Origin: Bernardetia sp.
GTDB lineage: Bacteria; Bacteroidota; Bacteroidia; Cytophagales; Bernardetiaceae
DNA: 64,000 bases
Direction: 5' to 3'
NCBI GenBank assembly: GCA_020630575.1
Contig: JAHDBD010000020.1
Coordinates: 1 to 64,000, forward strand
Shown here: positions 30,824 through 38,468 of the stretch, piece by piece
How the letters are laid out: each line of letters begins with the position of its first letter
Position numbering within the stretch: position 1 is the first letter of the stretch
Program-made: the position numbers and the translations under genes
The notes under the pieces: generated by a model
Told to the model about the DNA's origin: nothing
Database searches by the model: none
The model's input: the letters and a program-made list of their open reading frames with translations, nothing else

Positions 30824-30863
30824 TAAACCCTAGTTTTTCTATTTTTAGAGAATCTAGGGTTTA
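30824..30863 (+). terminator. Terminator after pyc
   Basis: Stem AAACCCTAG (30825-30833) and CTAGGGTTT (30854-30862) with a T-rich loop, placed about 55 bp past the stop. Confidence 0.65.
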
Positions 30864-31043
30864 TTTAAGTAATTATAGGCTACAATTTTGTTAATATAAG
30901 TATGATTTTATATTTCTGATGCGTTTTATAGTTCCCCTAAGTATTTTTCAAGAACAGGAACTTCGTCGCTATTTATCTAATTGTGATAAGCAACTACTTA
31001 TCAGTTTAATCTATGAAATCCGTGTTTCATTGCATTTTTAGTT

Positions 31044-32147
31044 TTAAAATTCCATTTTTTCTTCAATCTGATTCATAAATTCTACTTTTTCATCGACATG
31101 AAAAGCCAAAACTTCAAATTCTTTATTTATTCCATAGATACCATTTAGTTTTGCTTTTTCATGAAGACTAATTATAATATTGTGCTGTTCAAGATTTCCT
31201 AAAGGAGAAAGTTTTTGATATAATTTGATTTGATCCTTACTTTCTATTCCCTCTATTTCTAATAATTCTTCCAGTGATTTTTCAGAAACTTCTATTGATT
31301 TAATATTTTTTATTTCAATTTCGGTTTCACTCATTATGCCATAACGCAAGTAAAGTGTGTCATTTTCTATCAAAATTGGTCTTTTTGAAAATGATTTTGC
31401 AAAAGCAAGAAGTTGAAAGCCTGTATAAATACTTAAAATAGTCAGAATCCAAGCTACTACAACACTCCATTGAGTCAGCAATAAATGAATAGCAATCGTT
31501 TCAATAGCAATAATAAAAACTAAAGCTCCCAAAAGCCCAACTGTCCCATTGTTTTTGTGATAGGTAAATTCTTTTAGAGAATTTATTTTGATTTTTCTCC
31601 AGTTAATAACTGAATAATAAACAACTGCTATTTCTGTAGCTAATAAAGAAGCAGGTAGTTTTGGTAAAATTTCCTCACAACTGTTTCTCAAAACTGTAAA
31701 AAAGTCAAAAGAAATGTCAGTGGTATTTTTATCTAAGTCTACCTCATAATTTGCCTTCAAAGCTCTATATTTCTTAATGGCTCTGCTAACTTTCCAAATT
31801 ACTACACTCAAAACACTTAGTTCAATTACAGGAAAAAAGTAGGTTTTGAAAAGTTGTAGATAAACTTGGTTTTCTTTCGGCAGGAAATATAATCCTAAAA
31901 AAAGACCTGCAATCATCAAAGTAATAGCTGTCAGATTAGAAATTTTAGTTTTTCGAATTGCCAAAAAGTAAATAATCGGAATTGTCAAAACAAAATCAAT
32001 ACTGATAGCTAAAGTTAAATTATCTGATTGAGGGAGAAAATAAGGAGATTGAATAAAAAAAATAAGACTTACTAAAAGAAGTACAGGAATAAAAAGTAAT
32101 AGAAATTGCTTATTATTTTTCCAATTTTGAAGAATTGTAGCAGTCAT
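31044..32147 (-). CDS. Six-helix membrane protein of unknown function
   Basis: A 367-residue inner-membrane protein. Predicted helices lie near 16-33, 47-64, 73-89, 102-119, 203-224 and 229-249. A soluble loop of about 80 residues separates the fourth and fifth helices. The last 110 residues are soluble (LIENDTLYLRYGIMSETEIE, ISLHEKAKLNGIYGI) and resemble a bacterial PH-type domain, as seen in small membrane regulators. I recognise no named family. It stands alone, with pyc convergent to it and a separate leader. Membrane topology is inferred from hydrophobicity only. Confidence 0.65.
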   Translation of the reverse strand: MTATILQNWKNNKQFLLLFIPVLLLVSLIFFIQSPYFLPQSDNLTLAISIDFVLTIPIIYFLAIRKTKISNLTAITLMIAGLFLGLYFLPKENQVYLQLFKTYFFPVIELSVLSVVIWKVSRAIKKYRALKANYEVDLDKNTTDISFDFFTVLRNSCEEILPKLPASLLATEIAVVYYSVINWRKIKINSLKEFTYHKNNGTVGLLGALVFIIAIETIAIHLLLTQWSVVVAWILTILSIYTGFQLLAFAKSFSKRPILIENDTLYLRYGIMSETEIEIKNIKSIEVSEKSLEELLEIEGIESKDQIKLYQKLSPLGNLEQHNIIISLHEKAKLNGIYGINKEFEVLAFHVDEKVEFMNQIEEKMEF

Positions 32148-32241
32148 AATTTTGTTATTTTAAATTTGTTTGTCAAGAAAACCCTTATAGTTTGAACGTA
32201 AAAAATCCATTTAAAGATTAGGTTATTTTTAATTTTTTCAT

Positions 32242-32281
32242 AAAAAAACGACTACCAATTTAAAAATTGATAATCGTTTTT
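32242..32281 (-). terminator. Terminator of pilin-like gene
   Basis: On the minus strand, AAAACGATTATCAATTTTT pairs with the facing arm around a short loop, followed by CGTTTTTTT. It lies about 35 bp past the stop of the 32315-32938 gene. Confidence 0.8.
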
Positions 32282-32314
32282 ATAAAAAATCTATACAAGA
32301 AAGATTTATTTTGT

Positions 32315-32938
32315 TTACTTATCTTCCCAGTTACCTACTGTAGAAACCTCATTTAGAGAGCCAAAACGTAAGAATTTTGTACGACGGTTTAGGCTTTCGT
32401 CAGAACGCTCTGGATTAACTGGAAAAGGATCAATTACTTCGATATAATCAGCCATAATATCTGTTTTTCCAGTAGGTTTTTTCTCTACAAACATCTTGAA
32501 TTGCTTGTCACCTTTTCCTGGAATATATTCCATACTATCTAAGCTAAAAGTAGGTCTTCCATCTTCAAAAACACTATTAATTGCAGGTACTGTACCAAGT
32601 GTATCATAAATAGTACGAACACTATCACCTAAGTAATACGTTTCAAGAGTACGAATTTTGTCTTTCGGAATTACAATTTCTTTTTTACTGACGTTGTAAA
32701 TGACACCTTCTTTCATAAATTTTTCTAAGTCGTCCCAACTAGCAGCGTATCTTCCATAACGTAATTGATATGTTTTTTGAGCTTCACGAATGATTTTGAG
32801 ACGTTCGATGACACGAGCTTCAGATTCTATAATAAGAGCTTCTTGTTCTATACTTGTTTTGATAGTGTCTACAAGAGCATATGCAAGTACAGCAGCACAA
32901 AGCCAAAAGACAACAGTAAAAATGGTTCGTTTTTTCAT
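32315..32938 (-). CDS. Single-pass membrane protein with pilin-like N-terminus
   Basis: A 207-residue protein. One N-terminal membrane helix (about 6-26) is followed by a long amphipathic helix. The motif LKIIREAQKTYQLRYGRYAA and SWDDLEKFM is typical of pseudopilin or type IV pilin-like folds (AQxxYxxxxGxY), although no prepilin peptidase cleavage site is evident. The rest is beta-rich and mentions no catalytic motif. It follows pdhB on the same strand with a 127-bp gap containing a hairpin. Function unknown. Confidence 0.6.
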   Translation of the reverse strand: MKKRTIFTVVFWLCAAVLAYALVDTIKTSIEQEALIIESEARVIERLKIIREAQKTYQLRYGRYAASWDDLEKFMKEGVIYNVSKKEIVIPKDKIRTLETYYLGDSVRTIYDTLGTVPAINSVFEDGRPTFSLDSMEYIPGKGDKQFKMFVEKKPTGKTDIMADYIEVIDPFPVNPERSDESLNRRTKFLRFGSLNEVSTVGNWEDK

Positions 32939-33024
32939 GTTTTAAAAGAAAAGTAAATTTTGAAATTCAGTATATGACTGTAAATTTCGTTATTTTATTG
33001 ATAAATCAAAATAATTTTAGTGTT

Positions 33025-33059
33025 TAAACCTATAAGGTTTGACAAACCTTATAGGTTTA
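33025..33059. repeat. Perfect inverted repeat TAAACCTATAAGGTTT
   Basis: A 16-bp perfect stem (33025-33040 and 33044-33059) with a GAC loop sits six bases past the pdhB stop on the minus strand. It may work as a terminator for pdhB or belong to a REP-like family. Only one copy is in the window. Confidence 0.7.
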
Positions 33060-33065
33060 GAATAA

Positions 33066-34046
33066 TTAACTAACATAAGTTACATCTTTGATAGCTTCAA
33101 TAGTACGTTTCACATTTGGCAAAACAGCTTCAATAAGTGTAGGTGCATAACTCAAAGGAACGTCCATAGAATTTACTCTACGAATAGGAGCATCTAAATA
33201 ATCAAAAGCGTGGCGTTGAACATTATAAGTAATATCAGTTGCAATAGAAGCTAATGGCCAAGCCTCTTCCACAATTACCAAACGATTTGTCTTTTTTACA
33301 GACTTAATAATAGCAGCATAATCAATCGGACGAACCGTTCTTAAATCTATTATCTCAACTGAAATCCCTTCTTTTTCCAATTCTTCGGCAGCTTGTTGAG
33401 CTACTTTCAAAATTTTGCCAAAAGAAACAACAGTTACATCTGTTCCTTCACGTTTTACATCAGCTACGCCCAAAGGAATCAAATATTCTTCTTCTGGAAC
33501 TTCGCCTTTGTCGCCATACATCATCTCAGATTCCATAAAAATGACAGGGTCATTATCACGAATAGATGATTTGAGCAAGCCTTTTGCATCATACGGATTA
33601 GCTGGAACAACTACTTTCAAACCAGGTGTATTGGCATACCAATTTTCGAAATTTTGAGAGTGCTGTGCCCCTAACTGTCCTGCATTTCCTGTTGGTCCAC
33701 GAAAAACAATCGGTGCGCCATACTGTCCTGCTGACATAGCTAGTGTTTTGGCTGCCGAGTTGATAACTTGGTCAATAGCAACTAATGAAAAATTAAAAGT
33801 CATAAATTCGATAATCGGACGTAAGCCGTTCATCGCTGCTCCAACGCCAATTCCTGCAAAACCAAGTTCGGCAATTGGTGTATCAATGATACGCTTTTCG
33901 CCAAACTCTTCTAACATTCCTTGACTGACTTTATAAGCTCCATTATATTCTGCTACTTCTTCTCCCATCAAAAAAACGCTTTTATCACGACGCATTTCTT
34001 CGTTCATGGCTTCACGTAAGGCTTCTCTAAATTGAATTACTCGCAT
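33066..34046 (-). CDS. pdhB: Pyruvate dehydrogenase E1 component, beta subunit
   Basis: Forms the alpha2beta2 E1 that decarboxylates pyruvate using thiamine diphosphate and acetylates the E2 lipoyl groups, in the cytoplasm. The 326 residues match E1-beta: REALREAMNEEMRRDKSVFLMGEEV, AELGFAGIGVGAAMNGLRPI, EFMTFNFSLVAIDQVINSAAK, GAQHSQNFENWYANTPGLKV and EEAWPLASIATDIT. The metal and ThDP-facing residues lie in the expected segments. pdhA is not in this window; separate alpha and beta genes are usual in Bacteroidota. The related branched-chain E1 beta is possible, but the sequence fits PdhB best. Confidence 0.93.
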   Translation of the reverse strand: MRVIQFREALREAMNEEMRRDKSVFLMGEEVAEYNGAYKVSQGMLEEFGEKRIIDTPIAELGFAGIGVGAAMNGLRPIIEFMTFNFSLVAIDQVINSAAKTLAMSAGQYGAPIVFRGPTGNAGQLGAQHSQNFENWYANTPGLKVVVPANPYDAKGLLKSSIRDNDPVIFMESEMMYGDKGEVPEEEYLIPLGVADVKREGTDVTVVSFGKILKVAQQAAEELEKEGISVEIIDLRTVRPIDYAAIIKSVKKTNRLVIVEEAWPLASIATDITYNVQRHAFDYLDAPIRRVNSMDVPLSYAPTLIEAVLPNVKRTIEAIKDVTYVS

Positions 34047-34298
34047 AAATTTTTATAGTATGAGCTAATATCTTTTGAAAATATAGCTAGTGTGTATAGG
34101 TCTGTTTTGTTTTAAATTTCGTTTGTAATGGTAAATTTACAGAATATAGCCAAATAAGAAAATAAAATTTGTGTCTTTCTCAAAATCTTTTTTATTCTAT
34201 TGATAAAATCTTCAATAAATTTTATGAGAGTTTTTCTTTTGTATAATCCGTTTTTTCAAAGAAAGTAACATTTTTTTGTAAAAAATAGAAATTAATTT

Positions 34299-34320
34299 TA
34301 ATGTGAACTTGGGATTAGAA
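34299..34320 (+). repeat. Solo end of the GTGAACTC element
   Basis: TAATGTGAACTTGGGATTAG matches the left end of the element at 51659-51781. The right end is missing, and a hairpin-element copy begins 21 bp downstream, so this is probably a decayed copy. Confidence 0.5.
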
Positions 34321-34341
34321 ATAGTTTTTTATGTCTGTGTC

Positions 34342-34366
34342 ATCGGTGAGACACCAAAAACAGCAA
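34342..34366 (+). repeat. Dispersed hairpin element, copy C
   Basis: ATCGGTGAGACACCAAAAA and CAGCAAG: stem CGGTG/CACC with an AGA loop, then the conserved GCAA end. Confidence 0.55.
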
Positions 34367-34508
34367 GCAATGATTGAATTTAGAATAGGTTAATCAAATT
34401 TGTTTCAAAAATATTTCTGTATTCTTTCACCTATTTAACTTATTTGATTCAAATAGGTAAGATTTTTATACTCAATTACAACATATCTATCTAAAATAAA
34501 ATTAGACC

Positions 34509-34620
34509 TTGTCACGGTTTATATTTATGGTAGTTCAAACATCTTGTCTGAACACAAAAAGCAGCATTTTATCCTACTTTAGCAGTCTGAAAGACTGTTA
34601 TACAAAAATAACCGTGATAA
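34509..34620. mobile_element. MITE-like element with TTATCACGG terminal inverted repeats, copy 1
   Basis: 112 bp bounded by TTGTCACGGTTTATATTTAT and, inverted, TTATCACGGTTATTTTTGTAT. Inside are two hairpins: GTTCAAAC..GTCTGAAC near 34532-34552 and CAGTCTGAAAGACTG near 34583-34597. A second copy (53527-53636) shares the ends and the order of internal sequence. There is no coding capacity. Its right end is 18 bp before the start codon at 34639. Confidence 0.65.
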
Positions 34621-34638
34621 CCTTTATTAAATCTACTT

Positions 34639-35685
34639 ATGAAAAAACTACATTTTATCTTTCTATTTTTAGTCTTCTTATCTTTTTCTGCCTTTGCTCA
34701 AGAAGATTTGGAGCTATTCCAGCCTTTACCTACCAGTCTTCAAAAGATAACAGCAGTTCAATATTACATTTATGAAGGAGATACAACATCTGTAAACTTC
34801 CTTGAATATAATTTTGATAGAAGAAAAAATCTAACACGTTGGGAATATTTTCCTTATCATGTGCGAGAAGAATTAAAATATGATTCTTTAGATAGGGTAA
34901 TAGAAATTGATGGACTTTATGGAGAAAGTTTTGGCAATGGAATAATCAAGTATTACTACCCTTCTAAAAATCAAAAAATAGAAATTCATGATAAAATGGG
35001 TTATTATAAATATATTAAATCAGATTTTGAATTTTATGAGAATGAAGATTTAATACATGTAGAAATTACCTATGATTCTACTTTTAATCTTATAGACTCT
35101 AGTAATGCTATAAAAACAACCCAAACTAAATACTATTATGATAATGATGAAAATAAAATAGGTCATTTGGTTCTTTTAGGAGATGAACATATTCTTATTG
35201 AGAAAGTAGAAACAAATTATCAGCAACGGCAATTAATAACTGACGAAATATTCAAATTTGATAATTCATCTATTAAACAAACTTATCAAGCAAACTTAGA
35301 GAGTTATGATTATATTTTGGAGGGAGAGTTTAAAGGTAAAGTGGCAAAAAAAACAGTAAAATATATTTATGATACTGATACTACAAAAAATGAAATACAA
35401 TTCGCATATAAAAAGATAGATTCACTAAGCAATATCCAAGAACAAAAATATTTTACTGGCTATTCTGATGATAAAGAATATTTACAAAATACCGTAACAG
35501 AGAGAAAGTATTTTAGAAATGGAAAACTAACAAGAATCAATAAATATTTTTATCGTTATAATCGTTTAATTGCACTTGAAGAATATCATATATCAGAAGA
35601 AGAAAAATCAGAACCAAAGCTAGAAAGCTGGACAGAATATAGTTACTTTTTATACCCAAAAACAAAAGATAAAAAAAGAAAATAA
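34639..35685 (+). CDS. Secreted hypothetical protein
   Basis: A 348-residue protein with a clear signal peptide (about 1-20, ending SAFAQ). The mature part is Tyr/Asp/Lys-rich and beta-rich, with recurring patterns such as Y(E/D)xDTT, YNFDRRKNLTRWEY, LKYDSLDRVIEI and KYYYDNDENKIGHL. These resemble the YD/RHS-like repeats that many Bacteroidota lipoprotein-like proteins carry. There is no membrane segment and no T9SS tail. Function unknown. A MITE-like element ends 18 bp upstream, so its expression may depend on sequences within or beyond that element. Confidence 0.65.
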   Translation: MKKLHFIFLFLVFLSFSAFAQEDLELFQPLPTSLQKITAVQYYIYEGDTTSVNFLEYNFDRRKNLTRWEYFPYHVREELKYDSLDRVIEIDGLYGESFGNGIIKYYYPSKNQKIEIHDKMGYYKYIKSDFEFYENEDLIHVEITYDSTFNLIDSSNAIKTTQTKYYYDNDENKIGHLVLLGDEHILIEKVETNYQQRQLITDEIFKFDNSSIKQTYQANLESYDYILEGEFKGKVAKKTVKYIYDTDTTKNEIQFAYKKIDSLSNIQEQKYFTGYSDDKEYLQNTVTERKYFRNGKLTRINKYFYRYNRLIALEEYHISEEEKSEPKLESWTEYSYFLYPKTKDKKRK

Positions 35686-36011
35686 GAACACATAAATGAC
35701 CAACAGTCATTTTATTTCCAATCATTTAAAATTTTCCCAAAAAAGACTTCTTTTATTAAAAAAATTGGAACAAAATTATGTTTTCGATAAAAATAAGCGA
35801 AACTTTTAAGTATCTATACAAAAAAGTTGTATTTCTCTGTAACATATCGTTACTTTGTGTCGTTATTAGTATGCAAGCATAACAAATAAACTCTTCTTAG
35901 TGTGTGTAGAAAGTTTGATTGTTTCAGTAACTTAGTTATCCTTAAAAAATACAAATTACTGACTTGCAGTACAATTTTTTATTCCAAACAAAAACCTTTT
36001 ATTTCAATCTT
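35686..36011. other. Leader region of the phasin-like gene
   Basis: 326 bp. A near-consensus promoter is possible: TTG near 35826 with TTACTTTG near 35859, one base short of TAnnTTTG spacing. It would leave a leader of about 140 nt. Nothing else is recognised. Confidence 0.4.
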
Positions 36012-36389
36012 ATGGAAGATTTATTAAAAAAACTCGTTTACACTGGTGTTGGTGTAGTATCAATGACTGCTGAGAAATTACAAGAAGCTGTTGACAAATT
36101 AGTTGACGAGCGTAAAATGTCTGCAGACGAAGGCAAAAAATTAGTAGATGAATTTTTTGACACTACTGAAGAAAAGAAAAAAGAATTCGAAACTCAACTT
36201 TCTTCTATCGTAGAGAAAATTGTTCGTTCTTTCAAATTTGCTTCAAACAAAGAAGTATCTGAACTTACTGATCGTATCAAAACATTAGAAGCTCATGCTG
36301 GTATTGTTGGTGAAGTAGAACAAAGCGAGAAAAAAACAGTTAAGAAAGCCCCTGCAAAATCTGCTGCTAAAGTTGTATCTGCAAAGTAA
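36012..36389 (+). CDS. Phasin-family-like protein
   Basis: About 125 residues from the ATG at 36012 (MEDLLKKLVYTGVG); the in-frame ATG 16 codons earlier is less likely. The body is helical with the phasin-like pattern LVDERKMSADEGKKLVDEFF and a coiled coil ending in VSELTDRIKTLEAHAG. The C-terminus is a Lys/Ala/Pro-rich tail (KKAPAKSAAK), like PhaF-type granule proteins that bind nucleic acid. Phasins coat polyhydroxyalkanoate granules, but no pha genes are nearby and the same fold appears in Bacteroidota proteins without known granules. A granule or nucleoid role is inference. Confidence 0.7.
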   Translation: MEDLLKKLVYTGVGVVSMTAEKLQEAVDKLVDERKMSADEGKKLVDEFFDTTEEKKKEFETQLSSIVEKIVRSFKFASNKEVSELTDRIKTLEAHAGIVGEVEQSEKKTVKKAPAKSAAKVVSAK

Positions 36390-36438
36390 TTTACAAACGC
36401 ATTACTTTTTTACAATTTAGCAAGTAGCTAAAATATAT

Positions 36439-36513
36439 AAAGCCAAATTTTTATTCTTTTTTCTTATATTCATTTATACAGAAAGTCAAAGAAATAAGAA
36501 TTTGGCTTTTTTG
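36439..36513 (+). terminator. Terminator after phasin-like gene
   Basis: AAAGCCAAATT pairs with AATTTGGCTTT across a long loop that contains further pairing (TTATTCTTTT with AAAGAAATAA), ending in six T's. Confidence 0.6.
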
Positions 36514-36611
36514 ATTCAGAATGTGTAATTTTATGTAACGTATCCTTTAGGATACCAAAATGTACTGTACCTTTTATTACAGCGTAACATAATTTTGTTT
36601 GTATTTTACTA

Positions 36612-36638
36612 TTGTCAGTGGAGACTCCGACAATGGCA
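36612..36638 (+). repeat. Dispersed hairpin element, copy D
   Basis: TTGTCAGTGGAGACTCCGACA followed by ATGGCAGA. It keeps the partly paired arms and GGCA end of the family but is the most diverged copy. Confidence 0.45.
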
Positions 36639-36651
36639 GAATTATAAATTG

Positions 36652-36671
36652 AACAGGGTTTTAACCCTGTT
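36652..36671. repeat. AACAGGGTT hairpin repeat
   Basis: AACAGGGTTTTAACCCTGTT is a 9-bp stem with a TT centre. A degenerate copy is at 18408-18427. Confidence 0.55.
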
Positions 36672-36731
36672 TTACATACAAACCAATTTATACTACACAG
36701 TATTTATAGGTGCAAAAAATGTATAAACTAT

Positions 36732-38447
36732 ATGTTTTTTCAGAATACCGTCAAAAATATAAATCGCCTTAGACAATTAATTCAAGTTTTATTGAAGTAC
36801 GGTTTTGAAGATATTGTAATGAATACACCTCTTCAAAAACTTATTCCACCAAAAACTACACTTACTTGGACAAACAATGAGGACGGTGAAAGTGAAGCCT
36901 TGATGGTTTTCTCTACTCGTTCGGAACGCCTTCGAATGGTTATTGAAGAACTAGGTCCTACTTTTGTAAAATTAGCACAAGTATTGAGTAACCGTCCAGA
37001 TTTTATTCCTGAAGATTTAATTGTTGAGTTTAAGAAATTACAAAATAGTGTTCAATCTTTTGACACTACAATTGCTAAAGAAATTATTTTCATAGAAACA
37101 GGACAAACGACTGACGAACTGTTCCAATTTTTTGATGAAGTGCCTATTGGTGCAGCTTCCATCGGACAGGTTCATCGTGCTAGATTACATACAGGAGAAG
37201 ATGTTGTAATAAAAGTTCAGCGTCCCAATGTTCGTGCAAAAGTAAAAACTGACCTTGCTCTTTTGTTAGAGTTTGTACGACTTACAGAAAGTTTTTTTGT
37301 TTCGGCAGGTATCCTAAATCCATTAGAAATAGTAACTGCTTTTGAGAAAACCATGCAAAAAGAACTAGATTACATGACCGAAGCAAGGCACATGGAACAG
37401 TTCAGAAAAATGTATAAAGAAAAAAGAGACGAGTTTCATATTCCAAAGCCTTATTTAGATATTTCTACCTCAAAAGTATTAGTAATTGAATATGTAAGTG
37501 GTTGCAAAATTACAGATGTAGCACAACTTGAAGCGTGGGGACTTGACCCAAGACGTATTGCTGAGAGAGGAATGGATATTTATCTAACACAAATCTTTGA
37601 ATACGGACTTTTTCATGCAGATCCACACCCTGGTAATATATTGATAAAACCCAATGGTCAGATAGTTTTATTAGATTTTGGGATGGTAGGAAAACTCATG
37701 ACACATCAAAAATTTGCTTTTGCAGGTGTATTTATTAATCTAGCCAAACAAGATGCTCGGGGAATGGCTTCCAACCTTCGAAAACTTGCCATTGATAGTG
37801 AGATAGAAGACATGCGAAGTTTTGAATATGATTTACACGAATTGATAGAAGAGTTTGTCGTCTTAGATGCTGCTGGCGATATGGGAATGGCAGATTTGAC
37901 AGAAAGATTACAAAAAATCATTTATAATTATAAATTAGAAATGCCAGGAGTGGTATTTTTAATTTTACGTGCTTTGGTTATTTTAGAAGGAATTGGAAAT
38001 ACGCTACATCCAGATTTTCAGAGTTTGGAATATATTCGTCCTTATGGCGTAAAGATTTTGGCAGAAGAATATTCAGTTTCTAATGTAAATTCAGAGCTTT
38101 CTTATACACTAACCGAATTTGGAGGACTTTTATACAATTTTCCTTCTGAGCTTCGCTATATTCTCAAAAAACTACGAAAAGGAGAATTTAATTTTGATAT
38201 AAAAATCCAAGCTGACGAGCCTATTCTTAGAAAAGCTGAATCAATTTCTAATCGTTTTACCTTTACCATGCTCATTTGTGCTTTAGTTCTTTCGGCTACA
38301 ATTGCTCTAAATGCAAACTTTCCAGATTACCTCAAAACAGATGGAGGAATTCCTTATCTAAGTCTTTTGGGATATGGATTAGCTATTTATTTAGCTGTGC
38401 TTTTATTCTTATTGATTGTTCGAAGTAATATTGGAGGAAATAAGTAA
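36732..38447 (+). CDS. UbiB/ABC1 (AarF) family atypical kinase
   Basis: A 571-residue membrane-associated atypical kinase of the ADCK/UbiB family, thought to support isoprenoid-lipid or quinone biosynthesis. Motifs in order: the KxGQ-type helix (LGPTFVKLAQVLSNRPD, here KLAQ rather than KxGQ), the Ala-rich loop PIGAASIGQVHRARL, catalytic Lys in VIKVQRP, ExD in ELDYMTEA, HADPHPGNILI and metal-binding LDFGMVG. Two C-terminal membrane helices (about 515-535 and 545-565) anchor it. The length and order are normal for the family. It is single and convergent with the cNMP/MinD-like gene. Membership is firm; the exact lipid target is unknown. Confidence 0.93.
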   Translation: MFFQNTVKNINRLRQLIQVLLKYGFEDIVMNTPLQKLIPPKTTLTWTNNEDGESEALMVFSTRSERLRMVIEELGPTFVKLAQVLSNRPDFIPEDLIVEFKKLQNSVQSFDTTIAKEIIFIETGQTTDELFQFFDEVPIGAASIGQVHRARLHTGEDVVIKVQRPNVRAKVKTDLALLLEFVRLTESFFVSAGILNPLEIVTAFEKTMQKELDYMTEARHMEQFRKMYKEKRDEFHIPKPYLDISTSKVLVIEYVSGCKITDVAQLEAWGLDPRRIAERGMDIYLTQIFEYGLFHADPHPGNILIKPNGQIVLLDFGMVGKLMTHQKFAFAGVFINLAKQDARGMASNLRKLAIDSEIEDMRSFEYDLHELIEEFVVLDAAGDMGMADLTERLQKIIYNYKLEMPGVVFLILRALVILEGIGNTLHPDFQSLEYIRPYGVKILAEEYSVSNVNSELSYTLTEFGGLLYNFPSELRYILKKLRKGEFNFDIKIQADEPILRKAESISNRFTFTMLICALVLSATIALNANFPDYLKTDGGIPYLSLLGYGLAIYLAVLLFLLIVRSNIGGNK

Positions 38448-38468
38448 AGAATAAGAATTGTTGAGCAA

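Larger units (their letters stand above)
34047..34638. other. Repeat-rich intergenic region
   Basis: 592 bp without a gene between divergent neighbours. It holds an isolated copy of the AACGTGAACTC end (34299-34320), a hairpin-element copy (34342-34366) and a full TTATCACGG element (34509-34620). An open frame over the last part is an artefact of the repeat. Confidence 0.6.
36390..36731. other. Intergenic region with terminator and two repeats
   Basis: 342 bp holding the phasin-gene terminator (36439-36513), a GTATCC-TTTA-GGATAC hairpin near 36540-36555, hairpin-element copy D (36612-36638) and the AACAGGG hairpin (36652-36671). No gene is seen. Confidence 0.6.

Noticed and set aside
34509-34775. 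Open frame over the MITE-like element and the start of the 34639 gene
   Set aside because: Made by the repeat and a shifted frame of the secreted-protein gene; the signal-peptide gene in the other frame is far more convincing.
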